A stretch of 32,851 nt of DNA from HGM04593 sp045630965 (GTDB taxonomy: Bacteria > Bacteroidota > Bacteroidia > Bacteroidales > Bacteroidaceae). The notes beneath the pieces are model-generated. The model worked only from the letters and a program-made list of their open reading frames with translations. It did not search any database and was not told where the DNA came from. Made by a program: the position numbers and the translations under genes. Location: positions 1-32,851 of the forward strand of contig JAZQTU010000018.1 in assembly GCA_045630965.1 (NCBI GenBank). Reading direction: 5' to 3'. Below, piece by piece: positions 16,945 through 24,763 of this stretch. Every line of letters starts with the position of its first letter. Position 1 is the stretch's first letter.

Positions 16945-17882
16945 AATACACTTCCAACCACTATCTTTGCGGGGTTAACAACAACGTTCTTCACAAGCGG
17001 AGATACACTGACCAACTTTAGAGGCACATATCCACCCCTTGCCGAGATAATATCATTATAGTCAATATGCACTACGAAATCAGAAGGACCTATAAGTTCA
17101 TAATTTGCCTCAGAAACTTCAAATGTCAACTCCACCTCATTAGGCAACCACATGGCAAACAACGGTTTCGGAAAATTCACCTGTACAACAGGAACACGCA
17201 CTTTCTTCACTTTCAAAGGTGATACAGAAACATGTACATCAACAACAGATGGCTCCACATTCATATACTCATCTGTAGCTATGCGCACCGTGAAAGTCCT
17301 GTCACTTTTAAGATATTTCTTAACAATATATTCAGTCTCTACAGACTCCATCTTGTCCAATTTGTCCGGCATAGCCGATACCATGACATCCATAGGAGAT
17401 ATCTGAACAGAAGTCACTTCATAATGTTCTGCCGCATCAACCTTTCCATTGAGCACAACCGGCAAAAGCTTTCTGTTCTGTTTAACCTTTACGTACAAAG
17501 TATCATCAAGATACTGGACAATAGATGTTGTGCCCTCCAGCATATCTGCCATCTGTTTCTTCAATACAGAAAGAGGCAGAGACAATGTACCACCATTATG
17601 CTTGAATTCTGAAAAATCCACATCTAATGACAATCTTTTACCGAGTTTATATCTTAAAAGCACTGTCCCTCTGTCACCCAGCCTGACAAGCACTTCAGCA
17701 TCATCAACATCGACCAACTCAAGGTTATCCGGTACATTATGTATGGACACACTGAAAGGAATATCGGTCTCGTAATCTTCGTTCAGCACTTGAAGCAACC
17801 AAAGACAACACGAGACCAATAGAAAAAACAGGAAAGTCAACAGACTGTTTTCCTTAATTTTTTTGAAGAAATCTTTTACCAA
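16941..17882 (-). CDS. YbbR-domain membrane-anchored protein
   Basis: The 313-residue protein has one N-terminal membrane helix (about 13-33, LLTFLFFLLVSCCLWLLQVL) and an extracytoplasmic region of YbbR-like beta modules. Recognisable modules are PFSVSIHNVPDNLELV near 41-56, LPVVLNGKVDAAEHYEVTSV near 135-154 with SPMDVMVSAMPDKLDKMESV, and VPVVQVNF near 231-238. In Firmicutes the related CdaR regulates the c-di-AMP cyclase CdaA; no cyclase gene is adjacent here, so the role is unknown. It lies between yajC and coaE, an order I recall as common in Bacteroidales. Confidence 0.88.
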   Translation of the reverse strand: MVKDFFKKIKENSLLTFLFFLLVSCCLWLLQVLNEDYETDIPFSVSIHNVPDNLELVDVDDAEVLVRLGDRGTVLLRYKLGKRLSLDVDFSEFKHNGGTLSLPLSVLKKQMADMLEGTTSIVQYLDDTLYVKVKQNRKLLPVVLNGKVDAAEHYEVTSVQISPMDVMVSAMPDKLDKMESVETEYIVKKYLKSDRTFTVRIATDEYMNVEPSVVDVHVSVSPLKVKKVRVPVVQVNFPKPLFAMWLPNEVELTFEVSEANYELIGPSDFVVHIDYNDIISARGGYVPLKLVSVSPLVKNVVVNPAKIVVGSVL

Positions 17883-17910
17883 AATTTCTATCTTTTATAA
17901 AAGATTGTAT

Positions 17911-18228
17911 TTATTTACCCTGCTGCTGCATTGCACCCGGATTGGCAAACACAACAGAGATATCAACTCGCACGTTTACGTTATGAGCGATTTCAAGGAC
18001 AACTATACCCTCATTGACTTCTTTAATTTTGCCATATATACCACCGCTGGTTACAACCTCCATACCTGGCTGAAGACTACGACGGAAGTTATTAATCTCC
18101 TTCTGACGCTTCTGCTGAGGACGTATCATCAAGAAATACATGATAGCAAACACTACCACAATCATAAATATTGGGCTACTGAATATACCTGCTGCACCTG
18201 CAGGAGCCGCTGCATCCATAAATACCAT
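17911..18228 (-). CDS. yajC: Preprotein translocase subunit YajC
   Basis: YajC associates with SecDF at the Sec translocon. The 105-residue protein has one transmembrane helix (about 20-36, IFMIVVVFAIMYFLMIRP) followed by the diagnostic RPQQKRQKE, and a cytoplasmic domain with LQPGMEVVTSGGIYGKI and a short Gln-rich tail. It sits 27 nt downstream of nusB and 28 nt before the YbbR gene, in one direction. Confidence 0.95.
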   Translation of the reverse strand: MVFMDAAAPAGAAGIFSSPIFMIVVVFAIMYFLMIRPQQKRQKEINNFRRSLQPGMEVVTSGGIYGKIKEVNEGIVVLEIAHNVNVRVDISVVFANPGAMQQQGK

Positions 18229-18255
18229 AATTCTATTATTTTAAGTTAGTTTTTA

Positions 18256-19179
18256 TTATTTGTTTATCTTACTCTCCTGACGCAATTTCTTTGTAATTGT
18301 ATCAAGCATACCATTGATAAAAGAGCCACTCTTTGCTGTACTGTAATACTTTGCAATTTCTACGTATTCATTAAGAGAAACAGACAAGGGCACATCTTCC
18401 ATTGTCATAATTTCAGCAAGAGCAACCTGCATTATCACGACATCCATAAAAGCAAGGCGCGACATATCCCAATTCTTTGAACTTGAACTCATCAAGTCAC
18501 GATACTGTTCAGCATTTGCTACCGCATTACGGAACAACTTACGCGCAAACTCCATATCAGCAACATCCTTGTATTCAGGAAGCAACTGCTGGAATTCAGC
18601 ATTCTCTTCTTCGAAACGCTTGATTGTCTTCAAAACGAATGTATCAACAATTGACTTGTCATCGTTCCAATAAAGACTCTGCTCCTCAAGCAAAGCATCA
18701 AGTTCCTCATTCTCAAAAATGAACGCTTTGTACAATTTACGCCAAACCTCCTTGTCCTCTTCATAAGAAGATGTCTCAGCAGCCATATACTCCTTATATA
18801 TATCGCTCTCTTCAATTTTGTCAAGCAAACGGCGCAAGAAATCCGAATTGTCCACCCAGTTCAATTTACTCTTTTCGGCAAATTTCTGCAACTGTCCGTT
18901 CATCTCCAACTGCGCTATAAAACGGTTATTGACAAACTTGAGATTAGGATTTTTGTCACTATCTGTAGGACGTATCTTTATGCTCAAGAAAGATATACGG
19001 TCTGCGGCATAATGGGTAATACCGACCATAAGCAGGAGCATGTAGTTGTAAAGATCATAGGCCTTTGAAAGGCTGAAAAACACTTCGTCTTCGGCAGCCT
19101 TCAGGCTTTTGCCGCTATTCTTGTAATACGCATAGACAATCTGTACTACTTTAAGACGGATAAGAACTCTATTAATCAT
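18256..19179 (-). CDS. nusB: Transcription antitermination factor NusB (long Bacteroidota form)
   Basis: NusB binds boxA RNA with NusE/S10 in rRNA antitermination. The protein has 307 residues, about twice the E. coli NusB. The C-terminal ~140 residues hold the conserved fold with LAFMDVVIMQVALAEIMTM, PLSVSLNEYVEIAKYYST and SGSFINGMLDTI. The N-terminal half begins with the RVLIRLKVVQIVYAYYKN start and contains an added helical region (about 60-170). This long form is usual in the phylum. It is the first gene of the nusB-yajC-YbbR-coaE run. Confidence 0.93.
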   Translation of the reverse strand: MINRVLIRLKVVQIVYAYYKNSGKSLKAAEDEVFFSLSKAYDLYNYMLLLMVGITHYAADRISFLSIKIRPTDSDKNPNLKFVNNRFIAQLEMNGQLQKFAEKSKLNWVDNSDFLRRLLDKIEESDIYKEYMAAETSSYEEDKEVWRKLYKAFIFENEELDALLEEQSLYWNDDKSIVDTFVLKTIKRFEEENAEFQQLLPEYKDVADMEFARKLFRNAVANAEQYRDLMSSSSKNWDMSRLAFMDVVIMQVALAEIMTMEDVPLSVSLNEYVEIAKYYSTAKSGSFINGMLDTITKKLRQESKINK

Positions 19180-19202
19180 AAAACGCTTTTTCTGATTTTC
19201 GG

Positions 19203-19229
19203 CAAAGTTCGCATTTTATCGTGACAAAG
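19203..19229 (-). promoter_or_regulatory. Possible nusB promoter
   Basis: On the minus strand GAACTTTG (19210-19203) resembles TAnnTTTG at 6 of 8 positions and TTG lies about 20 nt upstream. This is a weak match, but it lies 24 nt from the nusB start. Confidence 0.35.
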
Positions 19230-19381
19230 ACAAGGAAAAAATAGATTTATTTTTTTCATTTTCATAACAACTTGAACAAATGACAAGACATTTGGTTCAC
19301 GCATTACTTGACAATACAGAAGGTAAAAAACCTTAAAATCAATCAAAAAGGAAGATGAAAGTATTTTTTTATAACATTTTT

Positions 19382-19412
19382 ATTGGATTATAATTTTTTT
19401 TTATCATATTTG
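19382..19412 (+). promoter_or_regulatory. Promoter of the PUR-family gene
   Basis: ATTG (19382-19385), a 19-nt spacer and CATATTTG (19405-19412) match the Bacteroidetes promoter with one mismatch in each box. An A/T-rich run fills the spacer. The leader would be about 85 nt. Confidence 0.5.
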
Positions 19413-19503
19413 TGATTAATCAAGAGCACGAGTTGCGCCAGCAACAAATACATGAACCTTGAAAGATTATTCCGAATGATTTTTCAAACAACAGACTATT
19501 AAC

Positions 19504-19860
19504 ATGGAAGACAACAGAAAAAGCGGAATGAACGAGAGCGAGAAGGAGATAGTATTCTCACAGGCAATCAAAGCCGGAAAAAGAATATACTATATCGATG
19601 TAAAGAAAAACAGGAAGGATGAAATGTATCTTTCAATTACCGAAAGCAAGAAGATTGTCAATGGTGAGGGCGAGAACGCTACATTTACATTTGAAAAACA
19701 CAAAATCTTCCTTTACCGCGAAGATTTTGCAAAGTTCACCAACAGCCTGAACGAAGCAATCAATTTTGTCATATCGGAACAAGGCGAATATAAACCGGCA
19801 TATACAGCCCCAAACGAGGAGCAGAACGAAGAAAAGCTTAACATTGATATCGATTTTTAA
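19504..19860 (+). CDS. PUR-alpha-like nucleic-acid-binding protein (DUF3276)
   Basis: The 118-residue protein belongs to the PUR/DUF3276 family, found in Bacteroidota and spirochaetes and related to eukaryotic Pur-alpha single-stranded DNA/RNA-binding proteins. A single PUR repeat spans about 18-95: IVFSQAIKAGKRIYYIDVKK, then EMYLSITESKK and FEKHKIFLYREDFAKFTNSL. The acidic tail (NEEQNEEKLNIDIDF) is probably disordered. No direct role is established in this phylum; the family fold suggests RNA or ssDNA binding. It precedes rplY but a good promoter lies between them. Confidence 0.9.
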   Translation: MEDNRKSGMNESEKEIVFSQAIKAGKRIYYIDVKKNRKDEMYLSITESKKIVNGEGENATFTFEKHKIFLYREDFAKFTNSLNEAINFVISEQGEYKPAYTAPNEEQNEEKLNIDIDF

Positions 19861-19899
19861 CAGCTACGACATTTCGGTGTTTTGATTAAAGCTACAAAA

Positions 19900-19931
19900 T
19901 TTGTATATTATAAAAATAAAGTGTACCTTTG
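19900..19931 (+). promoter_or_regulatory. Promoter of rplY-pth-hslR
   Basis: TTTG (19900-19903), a 20-nt spacer and TACCTTTG (19924-19931) match the Bacteroidetes consensus in full. The predicted leader is about 70 nt. Confidence 0.75.
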
Positions 19932-20009
19932 CGTCCGCTTTAGAGACATCGTGTGATGGCGAATTAAGCAGAACTAACATTACTTAATTTAGAGTAACAC
20001 ATTAAAAAA

Positions 20010-20588
20010 ATGAAAACAATCAGCATCAGCGGTTCAAGCAGAACCGAAGTTGGTAAGAAAGCTACCAACGCACTCCGCAACGCAGGTCTCGTACCTTGTA
20101 ACATTTATGGCGTAGAAAAAGAGGCTAAGGCATTCAGCGTTCCTACTGAAGGTCTCCGCAAGCTCGTTTACACACCAGACATCCACGTTGTTGACCTCAC
20201 AATCGACGGCAACACTGTAAAAGCTATCATGAAGGACATCCAGTTCCACCCAGTAAAGGATACTATCCTTCACGTAGATTTCTATCAGGTAACAGAGGAG
20301 AAGCCTATCGTAATGGCAGTTCCTGTTAAACTCGAAGGTCTTGCAGACGGTGTTCGCGCCGGTGGTAAACTCGTTCAGGTGCAGCGCTACCTCAAGGTTA
20401 AGGCTCTCTACACAGCAATTCCTGAGCTTTTGACAGTTGACGTAACTTCACTTGCACTTGGCAAGTCTATTAAGGTTGGTGATCTTTCATATGAGGGTCT
20501 TGAGCTCGTATCAGCTAAGGAGTCTCTTGTATGTTCAGTTAAGACTACTCGTGCTTCTGCAGCAGCTGCAGCAGCCGCAAGAAAGTAA
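20010..20588 (+). CDS. rplY: 50S ribosomal protein L25 (Ctc type)
   Basis: L25 binds 5S rRNA in the large subunit. The 192-residue form includes the N-terminal L25 domain (about 5-92, with NALRNAGLVPCNIYG near 21-35 and FHPVKDTILHVDFYQV near 78-93) and the C-terminal CTC/TL5 beta domain (VPVKLEGLADGVRAGGKLVQ). It ends in an Ala-rich tail (ASAAAAAAARK). Codon use is strongly biased to a few codons, as expected for an abundant protein. The pth gene begins 11 nt after its stop, an old pairing in bacteria that protects the translation machinery. Confidence 0.96.
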   Translation: MKTISISGSSRTEVGKKATNALRNAGLVPCNIYGVEKEAKAFSVPTEGLRKLVYTPDIHVVDLTIDGNTVKAIMKDIQFHPVKDTILHVDFYQVTEEKPIVMAVPVKLEGLADGVRAGGKLVQVQRYLKVKALYTAIPELLTVDVTSLALGKSIKVGDLSYEGLELVSAKESLVCSVKTTRASAAAAAAARK

Positions 20589-20599
20589 TTGGCTGAGAA

Positions 20600-21190
20600 A
20601 TGAAATATCTGATTGTTGGCTTGGGCAACATCGGACGCGAGTACGAAGGAACCCGCCACAACATTGGATTTACAGTATTGGACGCTTTTGCAAAAGCGTC
20701 CAATACTATTTTTCAGGACAAGCGATACGGCTTTGTCGCTGAAACATCTGTACGCGGACGTAAGCTCATACTACTAAAGCCATCTACATACATGAACCTG
20801 AGCGGAAACGCCGTACGCTATTGGATGCAACAAGAGAAGATTCCATTAGAAAATATACTTGTCATCGTAGATGACCTTGCACTCCCCGTGGGAGCGCTAC
20901 GTCTAAAAGGACAAGGAAGCGATGGCGGACACAATGGACTAAAGCATATTGCAGCCACATTAGGGACTACATCTTACGCACGCCTACGCTTCGGCATAGG
21001 AAGCGACTTTGGCAAAGGGCATCAAGTAGACTTCGTTCTAGGATCCTTTGACAGCGAAGAGCAAAAAAACATTGAACAGCAGCTTGAGACAACCAACGAA
21101 ATAATCAAAAGCTTCTGCTTCGCCGGGCTCGCACGCACAATGAATTCGTTCAACAAAAAAGGAAACGGAAAACAGGAGGTTAAAGAATGA
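20600..21190 (+). CDS. pth: Peptidyl-tRNA hydrolase
   Basis: Pth releases tRNA from prematurely dropped peptidyl-tRNA. The 196 residues are of normal length. The signature VGLGNIGREYEGTRHNIGF contains the catalytic His20 with Asn10 and Asn21. IVDDLALPVGALRLKGQGS carries the catalytic Asp, and GGHNGLKHIAATLG follows. It is probably co-transcribed with rplY and overlaps hslR by 4 nt (ATGA), so the two are translationally coupled. Confidence 0.97.
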   Translation: MKYLIVGLGNIGREYEGTRHNIGFTVLDAFAKASNTIFQDKRYGFVAETSVRGRKLILLKPSTYMNLSGNAVRYWMQQEKIPLENILVIVDDLALPVGALRLKGQGSDGGHNGLKHIAATLGTTSYARLRFGIGSDFGKGHQVDFVLGSFDSEEQKNIEQQLETTNEIIKSFCFAGLARTMNSFNKKGNGKQEVKE

Positions 21191-21606
21191 GCGAACAGGC
21201 ACGTATAGACAAATGGCTATGGGCAGTACGCATATACAAAACACGCAGCATAGCTGCTGAAGCATGCAAAAAAGGGCATATAAGCATAGGAGAGCGCACA
21301 GCCAAGCCTGCACACAATATACGAGTTGGAGACATCATTAATGTAAAGAAATCTCCAATAACATATTCATTCAGAGTTCTCAAATGCGCAGAAAACCGCG
21401 TAGGCGCAAAGCTTGTTCCGGAACTTATGGAAAATATCACTTCGCAGGAACAGTACGAAATTCTGGAAATGAGCCGTATCAGCGGCTTTACTGGACGCCC
21501 GCGTGGCACAGGAAGACCGACAAAGAAAGAACGTCGCGACCTTGATCAGTTTGTTGAAGAAAGCTATGATGATATTCTAGAAGAGTTTGATTTTGACGAA
21601 CTGTAA
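21187..21606 (+). CDS. hslR: S4-domain RNA-binding protein, Hsp15 family
   Basis: Hsp15 rescues stalled 50S subunits carrying peptidyl-tRNA after heat shock. The 139-residue protein starts with the S4 fold (ARIDKWLWAVRIYKTRSIAAEACKKGHI, about 5-32, then RVGDIINVKK) and has a basic linker RPRGTGRPTKKERR and an acidic C-terminus. A perfect AGGAGG (21174-21179) precedes the ATG at 7-nt spacing, inside the pth 3' end. Its coupling to pth is fitting because both deal with peptidyl-tRNA on failed ribosomes. Confidence 0.93.
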   Translation: MSEQARIDKWLWAVRIYKTRSIAAEACKKGHISIGERTAKPAHNIRVGDIINVKKSPITYSFRVLKCAENRVGAKLVPELMENITSQEQYEILEMSRISGFTGRPRGTGRPTKKERRDLDQFVEESYDDILEEFDFDEL

Positions 21607-21670
21607 ACAAAATAGGCCAAACAAAGAATAATGCAAAGATAGTTATTTGATAAAAAAGAGTGAGAAACTC

Positions 21671-21701
21671 TTGGTACAACCAAATAAACGCACTATCTTT
21701 G
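21671..21701 (+). promoter_or_regulatory. Promoter of tRNA-Arg
   Basis: TTGG (21671-21674), a 19-nt spacer and TATCTTTG (21694-21701) form a strong Bacteroidetes promoter 33 nt before the tRNA. Confidence 0.78.
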
Positions 21702-21734
21702 CACTCGGAATTGAGACATATTCCAACAAAGGCT

Positions 21735-21808
<74 letters not shown>

Positions 21809-21816
21809 CAATAGGG

Positions 21817-21850
21817 ATATAGGGGAAAGTTAACAGACTTTCCCCTATAT
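21817..21850 (+). terminator. Terminator of tRNA-Arg
   Basis: A 14-bp perfect stem, ATATAGGGGAAAGT (21817-21830) with 21837-21850, has a 6-nt loop and lies 8 nt after the tRNA. It lacks a T tract. Confidence 0.65.
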
Positions 21851-21896
21851 TGCTTAAAAATAGTCTAACATTAAGATTTCTATTCACAAAACAAGT

Positions 21897-21945
21897 AACT
21901 AAATAACAGCCGCAAGAAGAATGTTCTTGCGGCTGTTATTTAGTT
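21897..21945. terminator. 22-bp palindromic terminator overlapping a stop codon
   Basis: 21897-21918 and 21924-21945 form a perfect 22-bp stem with a 5-nt loop and GC-rich core CAGCCGCAAGAA. It overlaps the stop codon of the minus-strand small ORF, so it probably ends that transcript. Confidence 0.75.
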
Positions 21946-22119
21946 TAGTACCAATTCCCTGATATCGCCTTCGATATTCTTCTGTACCTTAAAGTTTCTT
22001 GCGAAATTCTTAATAAACTCAAGCGAAGTTACGCATGGCTTAGGGAATTTTTCTTTTTTGAGCGCTTGCCTGATGACAGAGCCGTCAATTTTGAATTCAG
22101 AGGTAGAAGTTTTATCCAT
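21940..22119 (-). CDS. Small hypothetical protein, 59 aa
   Basis: From the ATG at 22119 the product is MDKTSTSEFKIDG... to ...RELVLN, a basic soluble peptide of 59 residues without a signal peptide. A longer frame starts at 22227, but its first codons lie inside the terminator palindrome at 22177-22224 and encode a poor sequence, so the short start is preferred. I do not recognise a family. It lies downstream of the ECF sigma gene, separated by that terminator, and its 3' end is another palindrome. It could be a small regulator, but nothing in the sequence shows this. Confidence 0.5.
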   Translation of the reverse strand: MDKTSTSEFKIDGSVIRQALKKEKFPKPCVTSLEFIKNFARNFKVQKNIEGDIRELVLN

Positions 22120-22176
22120 AGGCTGATAAAGTTTAATTATTTCTGTTGTCTGATATATTAACGCAACAAAGCAACA

Positions 22177-22224
22177 AAAAGTATATGCCCTCAAGAAAAA
22201 TTTTTCTTGAGGGCATATACTTTT
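22177..22224. terminator. 48-nt perfect palindrome after the ECF sigma gene
   Basis: 22177-22200 and 22201-22224 are exact reverse complements (24-bp stem, no loop in the DNA), with core GTATATGCCCTCAAGAAAAA. On the minus strand the arm ends in a T run, so it is a strong terminator for the sigma factor gene 31 nt upstream. Confidence 0.85.
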
Positions 22225-22254
22225 CACTTCAGATTTTCAATAAACTTCGTTTTT

Positions 22255-22848
22255 TCACTCAAGTGCCAATGAGATACATTTTTCTGCAGCGATACGGCGC
22301 ATGTTGAGCACTGCGTAACGCATACGTCCAAGAGCTGTATTTATGCTTACACCTGTCATGCCGGCAATCTCCTTGAACGAGAGGTCCTGATAATAACGCA
22401 TGAACACTACTTCGCGCTGGCAATCGGGCAGTTCATCGATAAGGGCACGCACGTCCTTCAGAACCTGTTCGTTAACCATACGGTTCTCGACTGTGCCTTC
22501 GGACAACTTGGCATCGTTTAGGATATCGAAATCCATCTCGTCGTTTGAGACTGTATTCTCGTTTCTCTCAACACGGAACTGGTCTATGACAAGATTATGT
22601 GCTATGCGTGTTATCCAGGCAGAGAACTTGCCATCATTTGTATAACGTCCCTGTTGCAGGGTTGTAATAGCCTTGACAAAGGTCTCTTGAAAGATATCCT
22701 CTGCCACTTCGCGTGAGCGTACCAAGAAAAATATATAGTTGAACAACCTGTCCTGATGACGATTCAACAAAATATCAAATGCTGAATTATTGCCTTCCAA
22801 GTAAAGTGTGACCAACATATCATCGGTCATCTGCTTTAATTTCTCCAT
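22255..22848 (-). CDS. ECF-type sigma-70 family RNA polymerase sigma factor
   Basis: The 197-residue protein has sigma region 2 (about 20-95: LNRHQDRLFNYIFFLVRS, AEDIFQETFVKAI, FSAWITRIAHNLVIDQFR) and region 4 (about 130-185: LPDCQREVVFMRYYQDLSFKE, then AGMTGVSINTALGRMRYA). There is no visible anti-sigma gene, SusC-like receptor or transmembrane partner next to it, unlike typical Bacteroidetes ECF systems for polysaccharide use, so it is an orphan-type ECF. B. fragilis EcfO is a family precedent for a stress ECF, but its Asn/Pro-rich partner Reo is not seen here. Confidence 0.93.
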   Translation of the reverse strand: MEKLKQMTDDMLVTLYLEGNNSAFDILLNRHQDRLFNYIFFLVRSREVAEDIFQETFVKAITTLQQGRYTNDGKFSAWITRIAHNLVIDQFRVERNENTVSNDEMDFDILNDAKLSEGTVENRMVNEQVLKDVRALIDELPDCQREVVFMRYYQDLSFKEIAGMTGVSINTALGRMRYAVLNMRRIAAEKCISLALE

Positions 22849-23157
22849 TATGTCTTCCTAATTAAAATTGAAGTAGAGATGTTTCTATAGGCAATATTTT
22901 TACAGGTTTATAAATGAATTTGTGTCAATTGTTTCGGCAAAGGAAAGAAATAAATAATTAAAATCCAAACTTTTGATAAAAAATTTGACATTCCGTACAA
23001 TATCATGGTGCAACGAACGTTGGCAGCAAGCAGCAATTACTGAGTATTCCCAGCTTACATTGAATGCGAAATATATAATCTTGTACTTACCAAAAATGCT
23101 GCGTCAACTTGGTCCTTTGCCTGTTTGTTACTATATTCGCACAAAAGAGATGAATTT
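22849..23157. other. Divergent intergenic region, ECF sigma / LicD
   Basis: This 309-nt gap holds the sigma factor promoter on the minus strand (listed separately). For the LicD gene I find no good promoter. No RNA gene or ORF was recognised. Confidence 0.5.
22938..22969 (-). promoter_or_regulatory. Promoter of the ECF sigma factor gene
   Basis: On the minus strand TTTG (22969-22966), a 20-nt spacer and TTCCTTTG (22945-22938) match the housekeeping promoter with one mismatch, so the gene seems to be transcribed by the primary sigma rather than only by itself. Confidence 0.5.
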
Positions 23158-23943
23158 ATGCAGTCCATTAGCATTGACGAACTGAAAAATATACAGAAGG
23201 AAATTCTTGACGACGTTGTTTCGTTCTGCGAGAAAAACAAAATCCGTTATTACCTTGCATATGGCACGTTACTCGGTGCCGTACGCCACAAAGGGTATAT
23301 ACCCTGGGACGATGACATCGATATACACATGCCGCGTCCCGACTATGAGAAATTCATTGAACTGTATCCAAGTAAAGAGAGTTATAACAGGATTGTAACA
23401 CACGAACTGGACAGGAACTACAACATGCCTTTTGCAAAAGTATTCCGTAAAGGGACTATTGTTAAAGAGCTGTTCTATAAACAGAGCGTGTTCGGAGTAT
23501 ATATTGACATATTCCCGCTCGATGGTATAAAATCGAAATGGCAGGCATATATTTGCGGAGAATGCAAACGTTTCATATTCATTAAGAACGCCATAATCAA
23601 TAACAGCCTTACATTTTCACGCAAGGCAAGGCTTCTCATTACAAAATTTTTATTGTTGCCGCTATCGCAACATTTTATACTCAAGATTGTCAGGAGTATT
23701 TCAAGAAAGCATAAATACGATGAGTGCGAAACGGTTTGTAGCCTTGGTTCACGTGCTGCAGTAAGAGAGATACTGCCACGCAAAGTTTTCGACGAGCATA
23801 CAACAGTGGAGTTTGAAGGCTGCCGCTACTGTGCCCCAAAGGATTGCGACAAGTACTTGACAGCCCTGTATGGCAACTACATGCAACTTCCACCCGAAGA
23901 GAAGCGTATATCATCGCACAATTCAAATGCTTACTGGCTTTAA
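23158..23943 (+). CDS. LicD family nucleotidyl/phosphotransferase-like protein
   Basis: LicD proteins (nucleotidyltransferase fold) attach phosphocholine or related groups to surface glycans. The 261-residue protein (start at the ATG at 23158) has the defining motif YYLAYGTLLGAVRHKGYIPW followed by DDDIDIHMPR (about 31-60), with metal-binding aspartates 51-55. YIDIFPLDGI follows at about 111-120. The central segment (about 150-180) is hydrophobic and basic and may contact membrane. Twelve further in-frame codons upstream could be included. It is a lone gene, not in a visible glycan cluster, so the acceptor is unknown. Confidence 0.85.
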   Translation: MQSISIDELKNIQKEILDDVVSFCEKNKIRYYLAYGTLLGAVRHKGYIPWDDDIDIHMPRPDYEKFIELYPSKESYNRIVTHELDRNYNMPFAKVFRKGTIVKELFYKQSVFGVYIDIFPLDGIKSKWQAYICGECKRFIFIKNAIINNSLTFSRKARLLITKFLLLPLSQHFILKIVRSISRKHKYDECETVCSLGSRAAVREILPRKVFDEHTTVEFEGCRYCAPKDCDKYLTALYGNYMQLPPEEKRISSHNSNAYWL

Positions 23944-24007
23944 TTGAATAAAGCAAACAACACGACCGATATTTACCTTATATAATTATATTATAAACAT
24001 AACAGTC

Positions 24008-24727
24008 ATGAGCGAGGAAAAGAAATGCAGCACATGCCGATGCTCCCACACTGGGGGAACGGCTATTATGATAGGCCTGATAGTTCTTGGCATATTCATA
24101 GGCAAGGGGCTGAAAAGCATTGCCTACCAGGACCAGTATGTAACGGTCAAAGGCCTTGCCGAACGCCAGGTCATGGCAAACAAGGTTGTTTGGCCACTAC
24201 CCTACAAATGCGTGAACAATAACATGCAGGAGCTATACAATGAGATTGAAAACAACAAGGAAACAATTCTGTCATTCCTAAAGGATGGCGGCATAACAGA
24301 CGACGAGATTGTCGTATCAGTACCCCAGGTTACCGACCGCCTGGCTCAGAGCTATGTACCAGATAACATTAAATACCGTTATCAGGCAGAGGCTGTCATA
24401 ACAGTCATTTCCCCTCAGGTAGAGAAGGTCATTGAACTGATGGGGCAGCAGATTGCCCTTATGAAAAAGGGAATAATAATCAGTAACGAGTACAACTACC
24501 AGACAGAATTCGAATATACGGCATTGAACGACATAAAGCCGGAAATGGTAGAAGAGGCTACACGTAATGCACGCGCAGTTGCACAGAAGTTCGCTGAAGA
24601 TTCGGGTAGCGGGCTTGGCAATATCAAGCAAGCGTCACAAGGACAGTTCAGCATAACGAGCGACGAGACAACACCGCAGATAAAGAATATACGAGTTGTA
24701 ACGACAGTAAAATACTCATTGGAGTAA
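24008..24727 (+). CDS. SIMPL domain (DUF541) membrane-anchored protein
   Basis: The 239-residue protein has a short cytoplasmic N-terminus with KKCSTCRCS (cysteines 7, 10 and 12), a membrane helix (about 18-36, GTAIMIGLIVLGIFIGKGL) and a periplasmic SIMPL domain with YVTVKGLAERQVMANKVVWP near 44-63. Near the end lie EATRNARAVAQKFAEDSG and IRVVTTVKYSLE, as in DUF541 proteins. Its function is not established for the family; homologues are periplasmic and some link to envelope stress. The Cys-rich tail before the helix is not usual. Confidence 0.85.
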   Translation: MSEEKKCSTCRCSHTGGTAIMIGLIVLGIFIGKGLKSIAYQDQYVTVKGLAERQVMANKVVWPLPYKCVNNNMQELYNEIENNKETILSFLKDGGITDDEIVVSVPQVTDRLAQSYVPDNIKYRYQAEAVITVISPQVEKVIELMGQQIALMKKGIIISNEYNYQTEFEYTALNDIKPEMVEEATRNARAVAQKFAEDSGSGLGNIKQASQGQFSITSDETTPQIKNIRVVTTVKYSLE

Positions 24728-24763
24728 AAAGAGATAAATCCCAATTGGGATTTATCTCTTTTT
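24726..24763. terminator. Bidirectional 19-bp palindromic terminator, SIMPL / DedA
   Basis: 24726-24744 and 24745-24763 form a perfect palindrome with A5 and T5 ends around GAGATAAATCCCAA. It overlaps the stop codons of both convergent genes, so it ends both transcripts. Confidence 0.88.

Larger units (their letters stand above)
19180..19503. other. Divergent intergenic region, nusB / PUR protein
   Basis: This 324-nt AT-rich region holds a weak nusB promoter on the minus strand and a promoter for the PUR gene on the plus strand (both listed). The stretch 19350-19405 is almost pure A/T. No open frame or structured RNA was recognised. Confidence 0.5.

Noticed and set aside
21634..21641. Possible minus-strand -7 box (TATCTTTG) antisense to hslR
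   Set aside because: No TTTG at 19-21 nt upstream; the gene on that strand would be antisense only.
22120..22227. Upstream start giving a 95-aa version of the small ORF
   Set aside because: The extra codons are encoded by the sigma-factor terminator palindrome.
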